A DNA stretch of 64,000 bases from Oncomelania hupensis (Eukaryota; Mollusca; Gastropoda; Littorinimorpha; Pomatiopsidae). The notes beneath the pieces were generated by a model, which was not told the DNA's origin, ran no database searches, and worked only from the letters and a program-made list of their open reading frames with translations. The stretch is taken from assembly GCA_036898135.1 (NCBI GenBank), contig CM072515.1, positions 51,993,034-52,057,033 of the forward strand. The letters are read 5' to 3'. The translations under genes were made by a program, and so were the position numbers. This document shows positions 38,289 to 60,253 of the stretch, piece by piece. Numbering within the stretch: position 1 is the stretch's first letter; each line of letters starts with the position of its first letter.

Positions 38289-38404
38289 TATAAACTAATA
38301 ATAATAATAATTATTATTATTATAATAATAATTATAATATCTTATATCAAATTTTATTTTAAAACCTTGGTTTTTTTATGATTTCTATTTGTATTATTCT
38401 ATAT

Positions 38405-38460
<56 letters not shown>
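38223..38460. repeat. (TTA)n microsatellites
   Basis: Two TTA tracts (about 38223-38287 and 38408-38458) with a partly inverted (AAT/ATT) segment between them. Confidence 0.93.
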
Positions 38461-38461
<1 letters not shown>

Positions 38462-38656
38462 AGGATCGGGATGGGGTGGTACGTGTAGGTAAAAGGGGGC
38501 TAGGGTAGGTTTAAAGGGGCATGGGTAGGCATAACGGGGATACGGGTATATATAAGGGGGTGATGGTCGATTCCTTCGCCACGGTGTCTTGGGACACAAA
38601 TCTACTTAACAAACAACGTCGATTCCTTTCATCCATACCTGCGAAACGATCAACGG

Positions 38657-38845
38657 GGAAGTATCAAGGAGGGTACAGGTAGGTTACAAGGAGGGTACGG
38701 AAGGTATCAAGGGGGTATGGGGAGGTATCAAGTGGGTTCGAGGAGGTATCAAGGGGGTATGGTGAGGCATCATGGGGGGGACGGGGAGATACCAGGGGGG
38801 GGGTGTGGTGAGGTATCAAGGGGGATATGGGGATGTATCATTGTC
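38657..38845. repeat. G-rich minisatellite, period about 21 bp, 9 copies
   Basis: Consensus near AGGTATCAAGGGGGTATGGG. Copies diverge at the edges, and G-runs expand to 8-9 Gs in two units. A looser G-rich prelude starts at about 38465. Confidence 0.88.
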
Positions 38846-38900
38846 CAATAAAAACTCGCAGACAACAGTTGTCTCTCTGTCTACATTTTAAACAGCAACC

Positions 38901-38928
38901 TTTGTACCCTGGCTTGCCAGGGTACAAA
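38901..38928. other. Perfect 12-bp hairpin
   Basis: TTTGTACCCTGG, loop CTTG, CCAGGGTACAAA: a perfect stem of 12 with a 4-base loop. Confidence 0.9.
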
Positions 38929-39164
38929 ACCACTAGTGATCTATAATCGAACAGGGGTCTCCTGCAAGCCACGACAGCGTTCTACAGATTCCGCCAATGT
39001 GCTACCCAAAGTACGTAGATATCAGAGGAAAACTTATAGAAAGGAATTTCGGTGATTTTGTTTTCAAATACAAGCTCTGGTGGTCCGAAAATACTGTAGG
39101 TATCAGGATGACATTGCAGAGATTGGAGTTATGTGGGTTCGTGCACTGAATATAAAAGACCCAA

Positions 39165-40045
39165 CGTATCCCGGCGTGTCGTAAGAGGCGACCAACAGGG
39201 GTGATGTCAGCACGGCATCACTGGGCGAAAGTCTTCTACACAGAAGTAACCGGTCAGGGCGGAGGAACCTCACGTTACAATAGATTCAACGACCACATGC
39301 TCGGGGCCAAGGCGAGCCAAACTGTACTCGTGGATTTCAGCTGTGACCAACAGCCTGGATAGGATTGGCCCCGCCAGGTTTTTCTTGCCCAAGACCGTAT
39401 GATGAAAAGAACCACTCACTTCATACCTGATCGGTCGTCGCTCGGGTCAACAAGGACCGCGCCTTCCTTTGGCCACCAGCACGGAAATGATAAGTGTGCT
39501 ACTGATGGACAACTTAGTAAGATCCGCACGAGAGACAACATCGTCATAGGAACCTGGAATGTCAGGACCCTAAATACGGAAGTAATTAAAAAAAAAAACA
39601 GAACTGGCCCATGAGCTGGACCACTATCGATGGAACATTTTAGGTATCAGCGAATTGCGCTGGAACGTCCTATGTAAAACAACGACCGACAAAGGCCACA
39701 AGCTTTATTTCAGCAGCAGAGATGACAGGCACGAACACGGCTTTGGGTTCTTGGTCCACAAAGACATTCTAACCACTGTCATGGGTTGCCGCACAGTCTC
39801 CAGTAGACTCATTACCATCGTCTGAGAGCAAGCCCATTTCAACAAAACCATCATTCAGGCCTGTGCCCCAACATCAGACTATGACGACAGCGATGTGAAG
39901 GATTTCTATAAAAACCTGCAGGCTGTCCTTGACCAAGTGCCGAAGAAGGACATAATCATAGTGCAAGGCGACTGGAATGCCAAGCTGGCCAAGATGCGTA
40001 CCACAATATGGGAGACACATGTGGAAAAATCAACACTGACATCCG
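39165..40045 (+). pseudogene. LINE-alpha copy 6, 5' UTR and endonuclease (EEP) domain
   Basis: The 5' UTR begins near CGTAAGAGGCGACCAACAGG and is shared, inverted, with 54.66-55.12 kb. The coding part reads 'DNIVIGTWNVRTLNTE' (EEP motif with catalytic Asn), then in other frames 'HRWNILGISELRWNVLCK' (E-L-R-W block), 'SRDDRHEHGFGFLVHKD' and 'KKDIIIVQGDWNAKLAK' (G-D-W/F-N-A block). There is a frameshift after 39590, an in-frame TGA at about 39822 and truncation at 40045 by a SINE-beta piece. This is the family often mis-named craniofacial development protein 2-like. Confidence 0.85.
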
Positions 40046-40080
40046 AGCGTTGTGGCCAAGCGGGACTAACTTGTGCACAT
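40046..40080 (+). mobile_element. SINE-beta head fragment
   Basis: GAGCGTTGTGGCCAAGCGGG then ACTAACTTGT, missing the CTAAGG of the normal A box. It replaces the rest of the LINE-alpha frame. Confidence 0.7.
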
Positions 40081-40681
40081 GTGCAGTACAACTAAACAAA
40101 AGTTTAAAAGTTTTTTTTTAAAGATATGTAAAATAAAAAATTTAACATACACACAAACATGGCTTAATACAATTTAATACAGTACAGAACGACTACAATG
40201 AAATACACTGACAGAACTTAAACCTGACACTCCGGCTGACCGAGCCAGTAAAAATAAACAAACCGATAAGACCAGTACGTTAAGACATTATCAAATAAAA
40301 TAGCATTGCCTAATTTTAGACGCCCTATAGTACATTACGTGACTGACCACAAAGATACAGGATTACAGCACTACAAGGATGTGTCTCAAATTTGTACGTT
40401 AACTCTTCTTATTGGGAATTTGGTTACAACAAGTACAAGGAGACATTTTGAGCCCATCTTTCTCACAATAGCAGAGCCAACACCTGCTACAATGAGGAAC
40501 ATTCGAGCGGGGATCGGGAGATAATCTTGTGAAAGTTTCACAATAATATAGCCAGCGCCACGGTTTGGATTACCAGCAGGTGTCAACCATTATGCTAAGC
40601 TGAAAGGATTTTTTTAAAATGTGTGTTTATTTTTTAGGTATTTAATTACCTACTTACTTAATTACTTAATTACTTAATTAA
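40081..40681. other. Unassigned spacer
   Basis: AT-rich. A possible decayed LINE fragment near 40300-40530 could not be assigned. Confidence 0.4.
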
Positions 40682-40803
<122 letters not shown>

Positions 40804-41983
40804 GTGTAGGGGGGAGGGAGGAGGGGAGAAAATTAGGCCTACAAATATTAAACCTATATCGTTGCAAATTGCAAAATCTTTAGTTTCCGCAAGTGTAAAC
40901 TATCTCTATGTGAAGATTCTTTAGACATGGGGAATTCTCATTAACTAGGCGCACGTCGGATGAGAGTATAAGCCGAGGTCTGATATAGTCGGTGCACGTA
41001 TGCATTACATAACATCGGAAGGACTTTTTAAGATCATTACGCTCGTGTCCGAGGCAAAACAGTACTAGGTATACTACTTAGCACGCACTACAGGTCCTGT
41101 TGACCCCTCCCAACCACACCCGACATTCTCTACCGTGTGCTGGGTGGCACTGCTCCTAGCAGCTGTCAAGCATTGGCTGAGAAACTTAAAACAACAATGA
41201 CGACGAGACGACGTCGAAAGTACGGACAGAGAAAAGACAATACTTGTATTATAACAGTCATGGACCAAGGAAGTGTGTATTATTAATCATTTCACCGTCC
41301 ATTTTTAGTGCCCTTCTACTATTACTTTCTGTAGACATTTAAATGTAATTGTGTACCTTAGCGCCACAATGGGTCTTTGATTAGGCCAGGCACCACTCTT
41401 AAAACTTGCTTTAGGTCTTACTTTAAAACATTAATTAGCTTTAACTGAATTCTCTGTGCCGAACACTATTAGTTTTGTTCGGTTATTGTTATCTTGTACT
41501 CTGAAACCCACAACAGTAAAATCACTGAGTTATATTTGCGACTTACGTGCATTTTAAGAATGTACTCTTTCCTATCTTGTGTACACGCAATTTAACTTGT
41601 CTTGGGTTTGTTTCTAATCTATTCCTAACAACTGTTACTAGAGTTGTTGTGCGTTCCCGTCCTTGCATTTGTGCACATCCCCACATCACCCAACCCCAAC
41701 CCCCTATCCCCACACAAATCTCCCTAAGGTTAGAAGGTAAATGAGAACGTTTTCAGCGTGAGAAATACATAACATTACCAAACAATACGATACAAACTTT
41801 ATTGTCCGATAAGAAAAAATAAGACATGTTTAGTACGTAACCAAAATAATGGAGTGATAAGCAGAGAAAAAAGCGGTTGCGGTCAAAATAGGCTTGTATA
41901 GTCTAGAACTTTTGTTGTATTCCCAGATAAGTCTGGGATTATATATTTAGCTGAGTTCAAAATATGTGTATGTTCTGCACAGT
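40804..41983. other. Unassigned; repeat W copy inside
   Basis: About 40925-41060 matches repeat W on the - strand. No other gene was seen between here and the xylanase promoter. Confidence 0.45.
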
Positions 41984-42016
41984 TATAAAGATCGTTCATG
42001 AGAAAGAGTGTTCATT
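41983..42016 (+). promoter_or_regulatory. Predicted core promoter of the GH10 gene: TATA box and initiator
   Basis: TTATAAAG at 41983-41990, with TTCATTAT (initiator-like; A at 42014) 30 bp downstream of the first T of TATAAAG. This predicts a transcript start near 42014 and a 5' UTR of about 42 nt before the ATG at 42056. Prediction from spacing and motif only. Confidence 0.55.
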
Positions 42017-42055
42017 ATTCCAGGTGAAATCTGCAATATAATTAGTTTTAGCAAG

Positions 42056-50122
<8,067 letters not shown>

Positions 50123-50639
50123 ACTATATAGGGACTGGGGCTGCACGCTTCTACAATGCAGGAATCGTTGATTCAAAACTCATACCTCCAAACACAATCG
50201 TCAGGAGTTTACATATCCCCCCATCTGAAACTTTAAAGCAAGTGTTCAAACCTTCAAAATCTTTATTAAGACGTACCGGTCCCCCCCCAGCCAAGTTATA
50301 TAGCAATCTGTAAGCTGTGTTATACAAAGATATAACATTTAACTGCAGGAAGACATGTACTGTACTTTCAGTATTTCAATAAGACCGGAAGTATCATATT
50401 TCTCACTAATAGCTTCGTGGTATAACAAAAAAAATCTAAAAAGGCAAATGCTAAAAAGAAGTGTGACAGTCCCTCTTCAACGACATCTTTACCCAATTAA
50501 GCGCTCCAACACCTTTTCCTATACCTTTGTCTTTGAACGGTTTACACGTAGAACCCTTTTTAGCTGATCTTCATGACGTGATGTTTAGTTCCAGTACGGG
50601 ATTTATAACCTTATTTCTAACAGAAGCATTCGGTAGGCG
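50123..50639. other. GH10 3' flank, unassigned
   Basis: Probable 3' UTR in part; no feature recognised. Confidence 0.4.
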
Positions 50640-50945
50640 TCACATTAGCCATACAACCTGACAAATTAGTTCCTAGTTTAGGGAACCAAAAACAAGGAAG
50701 AACACTCCACGTCTGCCCAGTAGCTTACTGCAGATTAACGGCCCAAGACAGCAACAAAGATGCCTGAATGTCTCTGACATTGATAATGTTTAAGCCACCA
50801 TTGTCTGGAGCAACACAGAGCACTTCACGGTTTGCTTTCACAAAAGCCCCGGTGTGGGAATATTTCTTTTTCCAAAGAAATCGAAATAATATTGTATTTA
50901 TCTTATTAATCACTGTTTCTGGAATAGCCAAGCATTATGTACATG
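50640..50945 (-). pseudogene. Tx1/L1-like LINE fragment
   Basis: The - strand reads 'IPETVINKINTILFRFLWKK', 'CVAPDNGGLNIINVRDIQAS', 'LLLSWAVNL', the conserved post-RT segment (F-R-F-L-W-K...G-G-L...) of Tx1/L1-type ORF2. A short fragment. Confidence 0.8.
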
Positions 50946-51369
50946 GCTTAAAAACCAAGAAAAGCTAAATATGTACAATAAATGACACATCTTCAGAGGA
51001 TGATAACATGTGTCTACGGAACACACAATTACAAACAGAAAGAAATTTTTATTGTGTCGACAATGGATTAAGGCAAATTTAATTTTTTATTTTTCACGGT
51101 GAATTAATTTCCTACGAGGGCCTGTCCGAGGTAGCGGGTCGCACGCCCCCATCGTTTATTTGAATACAATGCTCTGCTCTTAGCGCACACGAAGAAAGAG
51201 GCTTGCAGGAGAGAGTGACGGACACCGCGCGGACGCGCTTTCTTATTCTACGGTCAATGCCGACTGCGCGGTGTTTACGTCAACTGTCTGTAGAAACTCA
51301 ACTAGACTATGGGCGATTCATTTTTGGCATCGCAAATACAATCTGGCTCTGGCTGCGTCGCACTGGAGA
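50946..51369. other. Unassigned spacer
   Basis: Nothing recognised; a GC-richer patch lies at 51200-51270. Confidence 0.4.
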
Positions 51370-51600
51370 GTGATAATTAAAAGCACGAAAGAAGACAGAC
51401 TCTAGACTCTTTCACTGGAAAAATCTACACGATATTTACCCAACTAAGATTCTACTGAATAAAATGGGCATAAAACATTCTATGCTATGCTCGTTTTGTA
51501 ACGATATAGACTACATAGAACACTTTTTTTTTGGCTCTGTCCTAAAATAAAGAAAGTTTGGAACCATTGCTCTGATAATATTTTTTGAAAAAAACACGTT
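51370..51600 (+). pseudogene. Tx1-like LINE C-terminal zinc-binding fragment
   Basis: The + strand reads 'KEDRLRLFHWKNLHDIYPTK', 'ILLNKMGIKHSMLCSFCND', 'IDYIEHFFF' (C-x2-C...H pattern), the C-terminal zf-RVT-like region of Tx1-group elements. A T-run frameshift follows. Orientation is opposite to the fragment at 50.7 kb, so these are two pieces of a rearranged element or separate insertions. Confidence 0.8.
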
Positions 51601-51850
51601 CCAGTCTGTGACGTTGTCGGAGACAGATGTCCTTTTTGGTTACAAACCTGACACGACTTGTCGGTGAGTCGTTAGATTTATTAACAATGTCATTATTATA
51701 TTTTAAAAAAATCTTTAGATTTACTACTTGTGACTTTAACATTATGTTTGACCACGAAATTTGTAGATTTTTAATTTGGAAAAACAAATGAAAGAAAGAA
51801 AAATAAAACAAAAGAAAAAAGAAAAGAGAATATTTTTACAATAATAATAA
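51601..51850. other. Unassigned; possible continuation of the LINE
   Basis: AT-rich, may hold the decayed end of the Tx1-like element ('FDHEICRFLIWK' in one frame). Confidence 0.4.
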
Positions 51851-51919
51851 CAATATTAATAATGAAAATATTAATGGTAATAATAATAATAATAATAATA
51901 GTGGTGATTGTAGTGGTGG

Positions 51920-51999
<80 letters not shown>

Positions 52000-52005
52000 T
52001 TTAAT
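51851..52005. repeat. (AAT)n microsatellite
   Basis: AAT tract purest at about 51923-51998, with GGTGGT interruptions before it. Confidence 0.95.
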
Positions 52006-52261
52006 TTGTTTATTTCTCCTGAATTGTATTTTATTTATTTATTTATAATTATGAACACGTTCAACGTTTTTGGGTACCTCTGAAAGACCGGAATTACCAA
52101 ATGTGCGCTGTTTTTCTATATTTCTGAAGTAGTGTTTTTTTCCCCCGCCCCTCGTTAAGTTGGTTCTTTTTTACTTTTCTTGTTGTCATACTTAATCAGA
52201 TCGAAAAAAAATAACCTGTCCATTGCATGACCCGAGGCAGGCAATCAATATTTCATGTATT

Positions 52262-52600
52262 GTCTGTTCACACATTCAGGTGATATTAGACATTAATTAA
52301 GAACAACAACAATATAAATAAAATCACAATTAAGAAACCTTGTAACAAAATGGAATGAAAGGGGAAGAAGGATTTAACACCAAACTATAAAAGTCTACCA
52401 ATAGGAGTCTGTGCAATAATTTTCACAACTGCTGTTATCTGTGAATGATGTAATACATCATCTAAAGAATGTCCATATTCAGTCAAATTACCGAGGCAGG
52501 CATATACTGTGCATATTTGTCGTTATTAAAATATCTGTGGGGGAAAAATACGTCATTTTGCAAAGTACTAGTTGTTGGTTTTTTTATATAAAGATGTCCT
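52262..52600 (-). pseudogene. LINE 3' end (same family as at 23.6 kb)
   Basis: The - strand shows 'LTEYGHSLDDVLHHSQITAV' then 'VKIIAQTPIGRLL' and a stop, followed by a 3' UTR ending AATGTCTAATATCACCTGAA then TGTGTGAACAGAC. That terminus recurs at 23.6 kb before a TTA tract. The coding part is too short to place by clade; an I-like element is plausible. Confidence 0.55.
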
Positions 52601-54223
<1,623 letters not shown>

Positions 54224-54261
<38 letters not shown>

Positions 54262-54272
54262 AGAGAGAGAGA
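54224..54272. repeat. (GA)n tract with G10 interruption
   Basis: GAGAGA with a poly-G run in the middle. Confidence 0.93.
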
Positions 54273-54328
54273 GCGCTGTCTATAGGAGCTAACAAGCGTT
54301 ATTTCCACAGATATAGGCTTATATCTCA

Positions 54329-54433
54329 GGCTTGTCTTAATTAAATGAAAGGTTGGTGGAAGTTCAAGAACGCTTTTACGAACGTTTTTCTCGAGCTTCT
54401 CAGATCCCGAACCTAGATTATTGAACCTTTTAA
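54329..54433 (+). repeat. Foldback repeat, copy 2 (single arm)
   Basis: GGCTTGTCTTAAT, then GAAAGGTTGGTGGAAGTTCA, CGAACGTTTTTCTCGAG and CAGATCCCGAACCTAGATTA match one arm of the 34.7 kb palindrome, including the outer GGCTTGTCTTAAT. An (AAAT)n tract follows at about 54436-54474. Confidence 0.75.
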
Positions 54434-54441
54434 TAAACAAA

Positions 54442-54472
<31 letters not shown>

Positions 54473-54654
54473 ATACATAAATAATATGAATTCCACTCTC
54501 TCTTATAATAACAAACTAACCGAAGATCAGAAAGCAACTGAAAACAATTCTGTTGTAATTTCTCAAGCTAGCCTCCAACGAATCGATCAGTGTTGCTGGG
54601 GTTATGTGATAATGGTCAAAAATAGTTCGAACAATGGAAGCCGAAGCTCTTCAA

Positions 54655-55125
54655 CACTGAAATCTCCCGCCAGCCACTAAAATGTTCCATCGGTAGTGGT
54701 CCAGCTTGTGGGCTAGATCTTCTAATTTTCCTTCCGCAGTTAGGGTCCTGACCTTCCAGGTTCCTATGACGATGTTGTCTCTCGTGCGGATCTTGCTAAG
54801 TTGTCCATCAGTAGCACACTTATTATCTCCGTCCTGGTGGCCAACGAAGGCGCGGTCCTTGGTGACCCGGGCGACGACCGATCCGCTTTGGAATTAATGC
54901 TTCTTTTCATCATGCAGGGCTCAATCCTCTCCAGGCTGTTGGCCACAGCCGAAATCCACGCATTCAGTGTCGCTCGCTTTGGCCCCGAGCACGTGGTCGT
55001 TGAACCTGTAGTAACGTGAGGTTCCTCCGCCCTGGTCGGTGACTTCGTGTAGAAGACTTTCGCCCAATGATGCCGTGCTGACATCACCCTTGTTAGTCGC
55101 CTCTTACGAGACGCCGGGAAACGTT
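54655..55125 (-). pseudogene. LINE-alpha copy 7, 5' UTR and start of the endonuclease ORF
   Basis: The - strand starts CAACGTTTCCCGGCGTCTCG then TAAGAGGCGACTAACAAGGG and parallels 39165-39650 base for base with few changes, including the ORF start region '...RDNIVIGTWKVRTLTAEGKL' and 'LAHKLDHYRWNIL'. The EEP Asn of T-W-N-V is Lys here. Shows that 5' ends of the family exist as well as 3' ends. Confidence 0.85.
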
Positions 55126-56060
55126 GAGGCTATTCTATTCAGTGCCCTAATCCACACTCCTTTCTTACTCCAGGAGGTTATCTCCCATAGTTTCCGTCTT
55201 CTTCCTCCAGCTCCTCGTATGCACGCCCCCCTTCTTCCTTCTTCCTATATTGTGATTTAAGACCGAAATAGAAAACGAAAGTGGGATCCTGCTGATTTCA
55301 CGTTCAGCGTGACTTGAAGAGCATTCGTTTCCATTACGCGTGACACCAACATGCAGAGCTGACAGCCTTTCGCACTTACATGCACACTTTCACAACAAAC
55401 CAATCTACCGCACTTAGCATGTTAGACTAAAGAAGCGAGCAGAGTGTTTTGGCTTTTTAAAACCGAACTTGCCAAGTATTCACAATGATCAGAGAGAGAA
55501 AGAGAGTGAGATTACGTGGGGGGGGGAGGGAGGGGGAGACACTTTGAATTTCGGGTGTTGAATACATAAACTCACATTGCTGTAGGCGTGCGAGTAAAAT
55601 TAGAGCATGTATCTTGATTGCATGTGGTAAACTCGATCATCTAAAGATTGCGTGCATGCGTCTAATTACACTGTACTAACGAAGAGTTTTCTGACCGAAG
55701 CCTTCCAAGGAGTAAACAGGAGGAGGCACACTGCATGTGGCAACTTCGATCATCTATAGTTCGCGTGCGTGCGTCTATTTACACGGCCAGTGCAAGTTAC
55801 AGTAGGCGAGACAAGAAAGCCATAGAAATTCTGTAAACAGCAAACTCAATCTGTTATAGTGTACGAACCCTCTCAAAGTCTATTATAATCGAAAGACTTT
55901 CCCGCTTGGCGAAATGACTGCAACGTCGATGATAATTGTCCAGAAATTTCCAAAGTTTAATTAATAGCGAAAATACATCCGCAGTACAATCTATTTTGTC
56001 TAAAAATGTTCTTCGAACATCCTCATAGAGAGCAGTATGAAATTAGATTTTTTTTAATTT
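55126..56060. other. Unassigned spacer with a diverged 113-bp duplication
   Basis: CGATCATCTAAAGATTGCGT (about 55634) and CGATCATCTATAGTTCGCGT (about 55748), with flanks, form an old tandem repeat. No gene recognised. Confidence 0.45.
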
Positions 56061-56360
56061 GATTTCTTTCTTTTTATTGTCCCTTTTTATCGGGAAATTC
56101 TGGGCCGCCTCCCCTATGGAAAGGCTTAGTCGCAGCCTGTGGCGCACCCAAACCCAACCTACCTAATATTATTTGGGATTTTTGTTGTTGTTAAAATTTT
56201 GCCGAAGTACCCGAGACGTTGCCCGAGTCGAAAGTAAATAATATTCTGAGAAACATAATGCCCAGATGCTAGATCGATCCCACACCTGTCAGGCGCCATT
56301 GATTTCTGACCCGTGGACAAGTCCCGCCTTAGACCACTCAGCCACAACGCTCGCTCATCT
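56061..56360 (-). mobile_element. SINE-beta copy 4, internally deleted
   Basis: On the - strand: AGCGAGCGTTGTGGCTGAGT, B box GGGATCGATCTAGC (decayed), TTTCGACTCGGGCAACGTCT CGGG, then a deletion of the CTCCGG block, then AGGTTGGGTTTGGGTGCGCC, GGCGGCCCAGAATTTCCCGA and GGGACAATAAAAAG. Confidence 0.85.
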
Positions 56361-58149
56361 TCGGTGTGAATTTTGGATGTCAGGTATCCTTAGATTGCAA
56401 GATCAGAACAACAAAGGCATCAACATCTGCAAATAAGACATCAAAACACAAATATCAATTTTATCCTCCAAAACGTGTCGGTGTGTTATTTTGTCACCAC
56501 AAAACAGCTTAGTTTAGCAACCCTCCGCACACATTTGTCCATCGAAAGACTTAACCTTGCTTTTGCCAAATTACTTCTCCAATCTTACATGCGAGATTGC
56601 TATTGAAAACTGATGAAAAGTATTGAACACAAATGTCAGAAAGCGACAAAAGCAATTTCTTGAAAAGACCTCGCAGCAATTGTTGAGTCAGGACATGTAA
56701 AATCCCCACTCCCCCACCCAAACCTGCCCCTTCAAAGTAAGCTTAAGTCACAGGATTAAGATATATCCGAAAAGACCACACAGCTTTTAGTAACAACAAC
56801 AACAGTAACAGCAAAAAAATACACACACACACAAAAACACGACCTTATTCAACAACCACAGACAACATTCCACCTTATTTTACAATCAGACATGTACTCA
56901 TTCAGTCTGTTTCCTTTCAAAGCAGTGTGATGAAGTGATGACGGCTGGGTTCGATCACAGTCTACTAAATAAGCAGGATGATCAATCTGCTGCTAGTCTC
57001 CAAAGCCAAGCAGGACCGGCGTCCTCATTGGTCAACCTGTACCAATGACTGAAAGCTATACAGCAGTACATTGTGAGCGAAGTAGTGTCAAGTATTTTAA
57101 TCTTCTTCTTATTCTTCTTTTGCGTCTTCTTCTACTTCTTCTTCGTCGTCGTAGTCTCCTTCGTAATGAGTAAATGAATGAATCAACAGCGTATAACGTC
57201 ATTACAGAGAGATGACGTCTGAGCTAATAAGCTTCCGTCAACATCAAGATGCAAACCCAGGTTCTCCTTCACACAAAGCAAACATTCTACCACCAAGCCA
57301 ATTGCTGCCCTTAAGTTATGTTTATCAGTTTATAGTCCCCTCTCTTCCCGTAAGGATTTTCAGAGAGGAGACTCTCAATTTGCCCTTAAAACAACACCAG
57401 ACCTATTTATATAGTTTATAAAATGGACCCATCCTAATGAAAATATCTTTATATATACTTCGGATACAGTCATCCATAACAAGAATTCTATTGAAAAGAT
57501 TGTAGTACAAAGTGTGTCCCGTTGACGAGGAGGCAAATACTTCAGCAAAATATTCAGTCTTAATTACAGAAGAGTCGGCTTTTCTCTTGCCACCCCTGTG
57601 GAGCTAGACTACCGAGTGATGACAAAACAAAGCGAGCCCAGTGATGCTAGTTTTAACACATCGACATTTGGTGTTTGACTGTTCTGTGTCTGTTTAGCGA
57701 TGGATGGCGTTCTTGTCCGGATCTCGCATGGAGGACATTTGACATTCAAAGTTTCACAACTGAAAATGCGTCTCGTCGTAATCTTCAGATTATTACCGTT
57801 TTTTGGACTTTCAGTGTTTTGTCATGACACGGCAGAAGTGTTTTAGCAAGTGGGAGCAGGTCTAGTGAAAACATCCCTAGGGGGTCCTTTTCTTTTTGCC
57901 AGACTTCATCGATGTGAAGTTGGTCCTAATGGCAGTGCCCGAGTCCCACGTCTCAAATTGTCAGCGCATACGATCCGATCACAGTTCGGGATCACGTTAT
58001 CTCGCCGTAACTGTGCTGCAAATAAGCATGAAGGGTTCTTTGTATGGCGCGCTTACGAGCCCTAAGAGGTGCTCAAGGCGCTGGTGGCAAACATGACCTG
58101 ACTGAAGCGGCCCAGGACGCCAACTTGCAGCTTGATAAGGGTTAGTGGT
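56361..58149. other. Unassigned; includes repeat V copy 2
   Basis: 57315-57373 is identical to 53974-54032. A short CTT/CGT tract lies at 57100-57160. No convincing exon; a 27-codon frame with a hydrophobic start (57759, +) is too short to call. Confidence 0.45.
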
Positions 58150-58531
58150 GGGGATGGTGTGGTAGCTCAGTGGGTAGTGAGCTGCTTTCCTAGACCAAAG
58201 GTCGCGGGTTCTAACCCTGCAGGGGACCAACTTACGTGTTACAACTTAGCTACGAAACATTTCAGGTCACCGGGGGTTTTCTCAGGGTGCTCCGGTTTCC
58301 TCCCTATTCCCTTCAATAATGGTATTCGATGCAGTCTGACTAAAATTGTCAAAAATTAAAATTCGATTTCCTTTCCTTGTTCTAAATAGCGACGTGCCTT
58401 TACCATGTGTTTGAGTGATGGATGGGTGTTTGTCGTGTATGTAGGAGTGTCTGTACGTGTGACAATGTATGTTGGTTACAGATCGCCGCCCTTTGAGTCT
58501 GATTTAATAGTAATAAGTCGCGTATAGCATC

Positions 58532-58600
<69 letters not shown>
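58150..58600 (+). mobile_element. SINE-zeta copy 2 with (TTA)n tail
   Basis: A box TGGTAGCTCAGTGGGTAGTG (about 58159) and B box GGTTCTAACCC (58207-58217) in a tRNA-like head. The body has GGGGGTTTTCTCAGGGTGCT then CCGGTTTCCTCCC and TTCAATAATGGTATTCGATG. The 3' end TTTGAGTCTGATTTAATAGT runs into a TTA tract (about 58534-58598). The CTCCGGTTT core is shared with SINE-beta, so the two families may share a conserved central domain. Confidence 0.82.
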
Positions 58601-58741
58601 GCTAACCCCGACTGAACCACATCCACGCCGAACGATTTAAATGTTTGCGCACGCGTTTATTGGAGTCTGTCTTCTGCTTAATGGATAGAATGCCAGGGTT
58701 GTCTTTACCTTGCCGCTGAGGTTATTTCATAACTTAGTCAT

Positions 58742-59115
58742 GTTAGAGTGGCGCAGTAGTGCAGTGCTTTTGGGCACAGGCTAGCAATGTTTCATGTTAA
58801 CCAACGTCGGGAATGGATAGTACTTGGATGGGTTACCATGCTTGAAAGGCAACCACCGAACGACCCTCCCACCCCCCACCCCCAAAAAATTAGTCAGAAG
58901 CGCACGACACACTCAGTCCAGCCCGCTGTGAATGGGGACATAAAAGGACTAAGTTCCAATGGACCTGGATCTGTTTAGAACAGGGGAAGGTAAAGCAGCG
59001 AGGGAGAGGAGATAGGCCCGGCCCTCATTAAGCTGGCCTACAGCAAAGGGAGGTCCCAAACTCCTCCTTCCCAAACGACTGAAATGTTACGGGGGCACCT
59101 TTACTTTTAAGTCAC
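58742..59115 (+). mobile_element. SINE-5S copy 2
   Basis: Head GAGTGGCGCAGTAGTGCAGT, 5S-like block ATAGTACTTGGATGGGTTAC, body GGGGAAGGTAAAGCAGCGAG and CCCTCATTAAGCTGGCC as in the 6.9 kb copy, with an extra C-rich segment at about 58860-58890. Flanking duplication not evident. Confidence 0.75.
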
Positions 59116-60253
59116 AGGGAGTGAACTGATGCAGCGTGAAGCTTTCTACTTTGTTTAGATTTGAAAACACGTGTAACAATGACATTATTTGAACAAATTA
59201 ATAAATATCGAAATAGGACAAAATGCAATCATGTGTTTTACCAATAAGACGATGGAGCGAAGGTGGGGTGGGGTGGGGGGGGGGAGAGGCACGGGAATCG
59301 GTGGCCCTCTGTATTTACTGCTTCCCCAGTTAACGACAAACTTCTCTGCACACACCGAAGAACCCAACTGCCAAACACTTGACTTGTTCTATTGATTGAA
59401 AAACGTGGACTTCGTAGTACAGTATCACAGCAAAGACCGACTTTAAATCTAATTTACTGTGTTAACCTGGACTAACCCAAAACACAAAACCGCATGGGAC
59501 AGACAACTATCGACTAAACTGATTTCCGAGTCTCTATACCGGAAATCTGTAGTTTATCGGAACAGTCATTTCGGACGTTCGGACATTAATTGCCCAGTCA
59601 CACAACTAACTGCAAAGATCAAATAGAATCCCAAAATCGAAGAAAACTTAAAGGACTCGGGCTGGAAGGACGTAGGGAAGGGGCAGGTTGAAACCAAGGG
59701 CTGTTTTAGAATGACAGAGAGGGAGAAAATAGGGGAGAGAGGGGTAAAGGGGAGAGATGAGCAATGGAATAAAAAAAAAAGTGTGTGTGTAAGAATCAAT
59801 AAGAAGATAGAGGGAAGCAGGAAGAAGAAATAAATCGAGGGTGAAAATGAGAGGAGAGAAGTAAAAGAAAAAAGACAAATCTCAAAGGGTGATGGAAGGG
59901 ATGGGGAGAGGGGGAAGGGGAGGAAGAGAGGCGGAGTGAGTGTGACTTAGAGAAATGAACAAAGCGATAGCAGCGGAGATGGCGGAGGGACTGAAACAAA
60001 AAAATCAAACTAAAGAAAGCACGAATTGACAAACCCCTGGGACCAGCTGACAGATGATTCACAAGGTGAATCATAAAGGAAGAAATATTTAAATATACAA
60101 AAGGAAACGAATTTCCTTTCTTTCTTCTTCCCTCTTTCCTGCTCCTTATTTTCTTTCTTCCCTTCACAACAACCCCAAACCCCCTATTCTTCGTTACCTT
60201 TCTTATATTCTTCCCATTAGATCAGTAGCTTAGCGGGTAATTGGGATAGAGCT
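59116..60253. other. Unassigned spacer
   Basis: Purine-rich on the + strand at 59640-59960, giving Ser/Phe/Leu-rich - strand frames that are not genes. G-run at 59255-59285. Confidence 0.45.

Noticed and set aside
57759..57842. 27-codon frame with a signal-peptide-like start
   Set aside because: Too short, no partner exon found.
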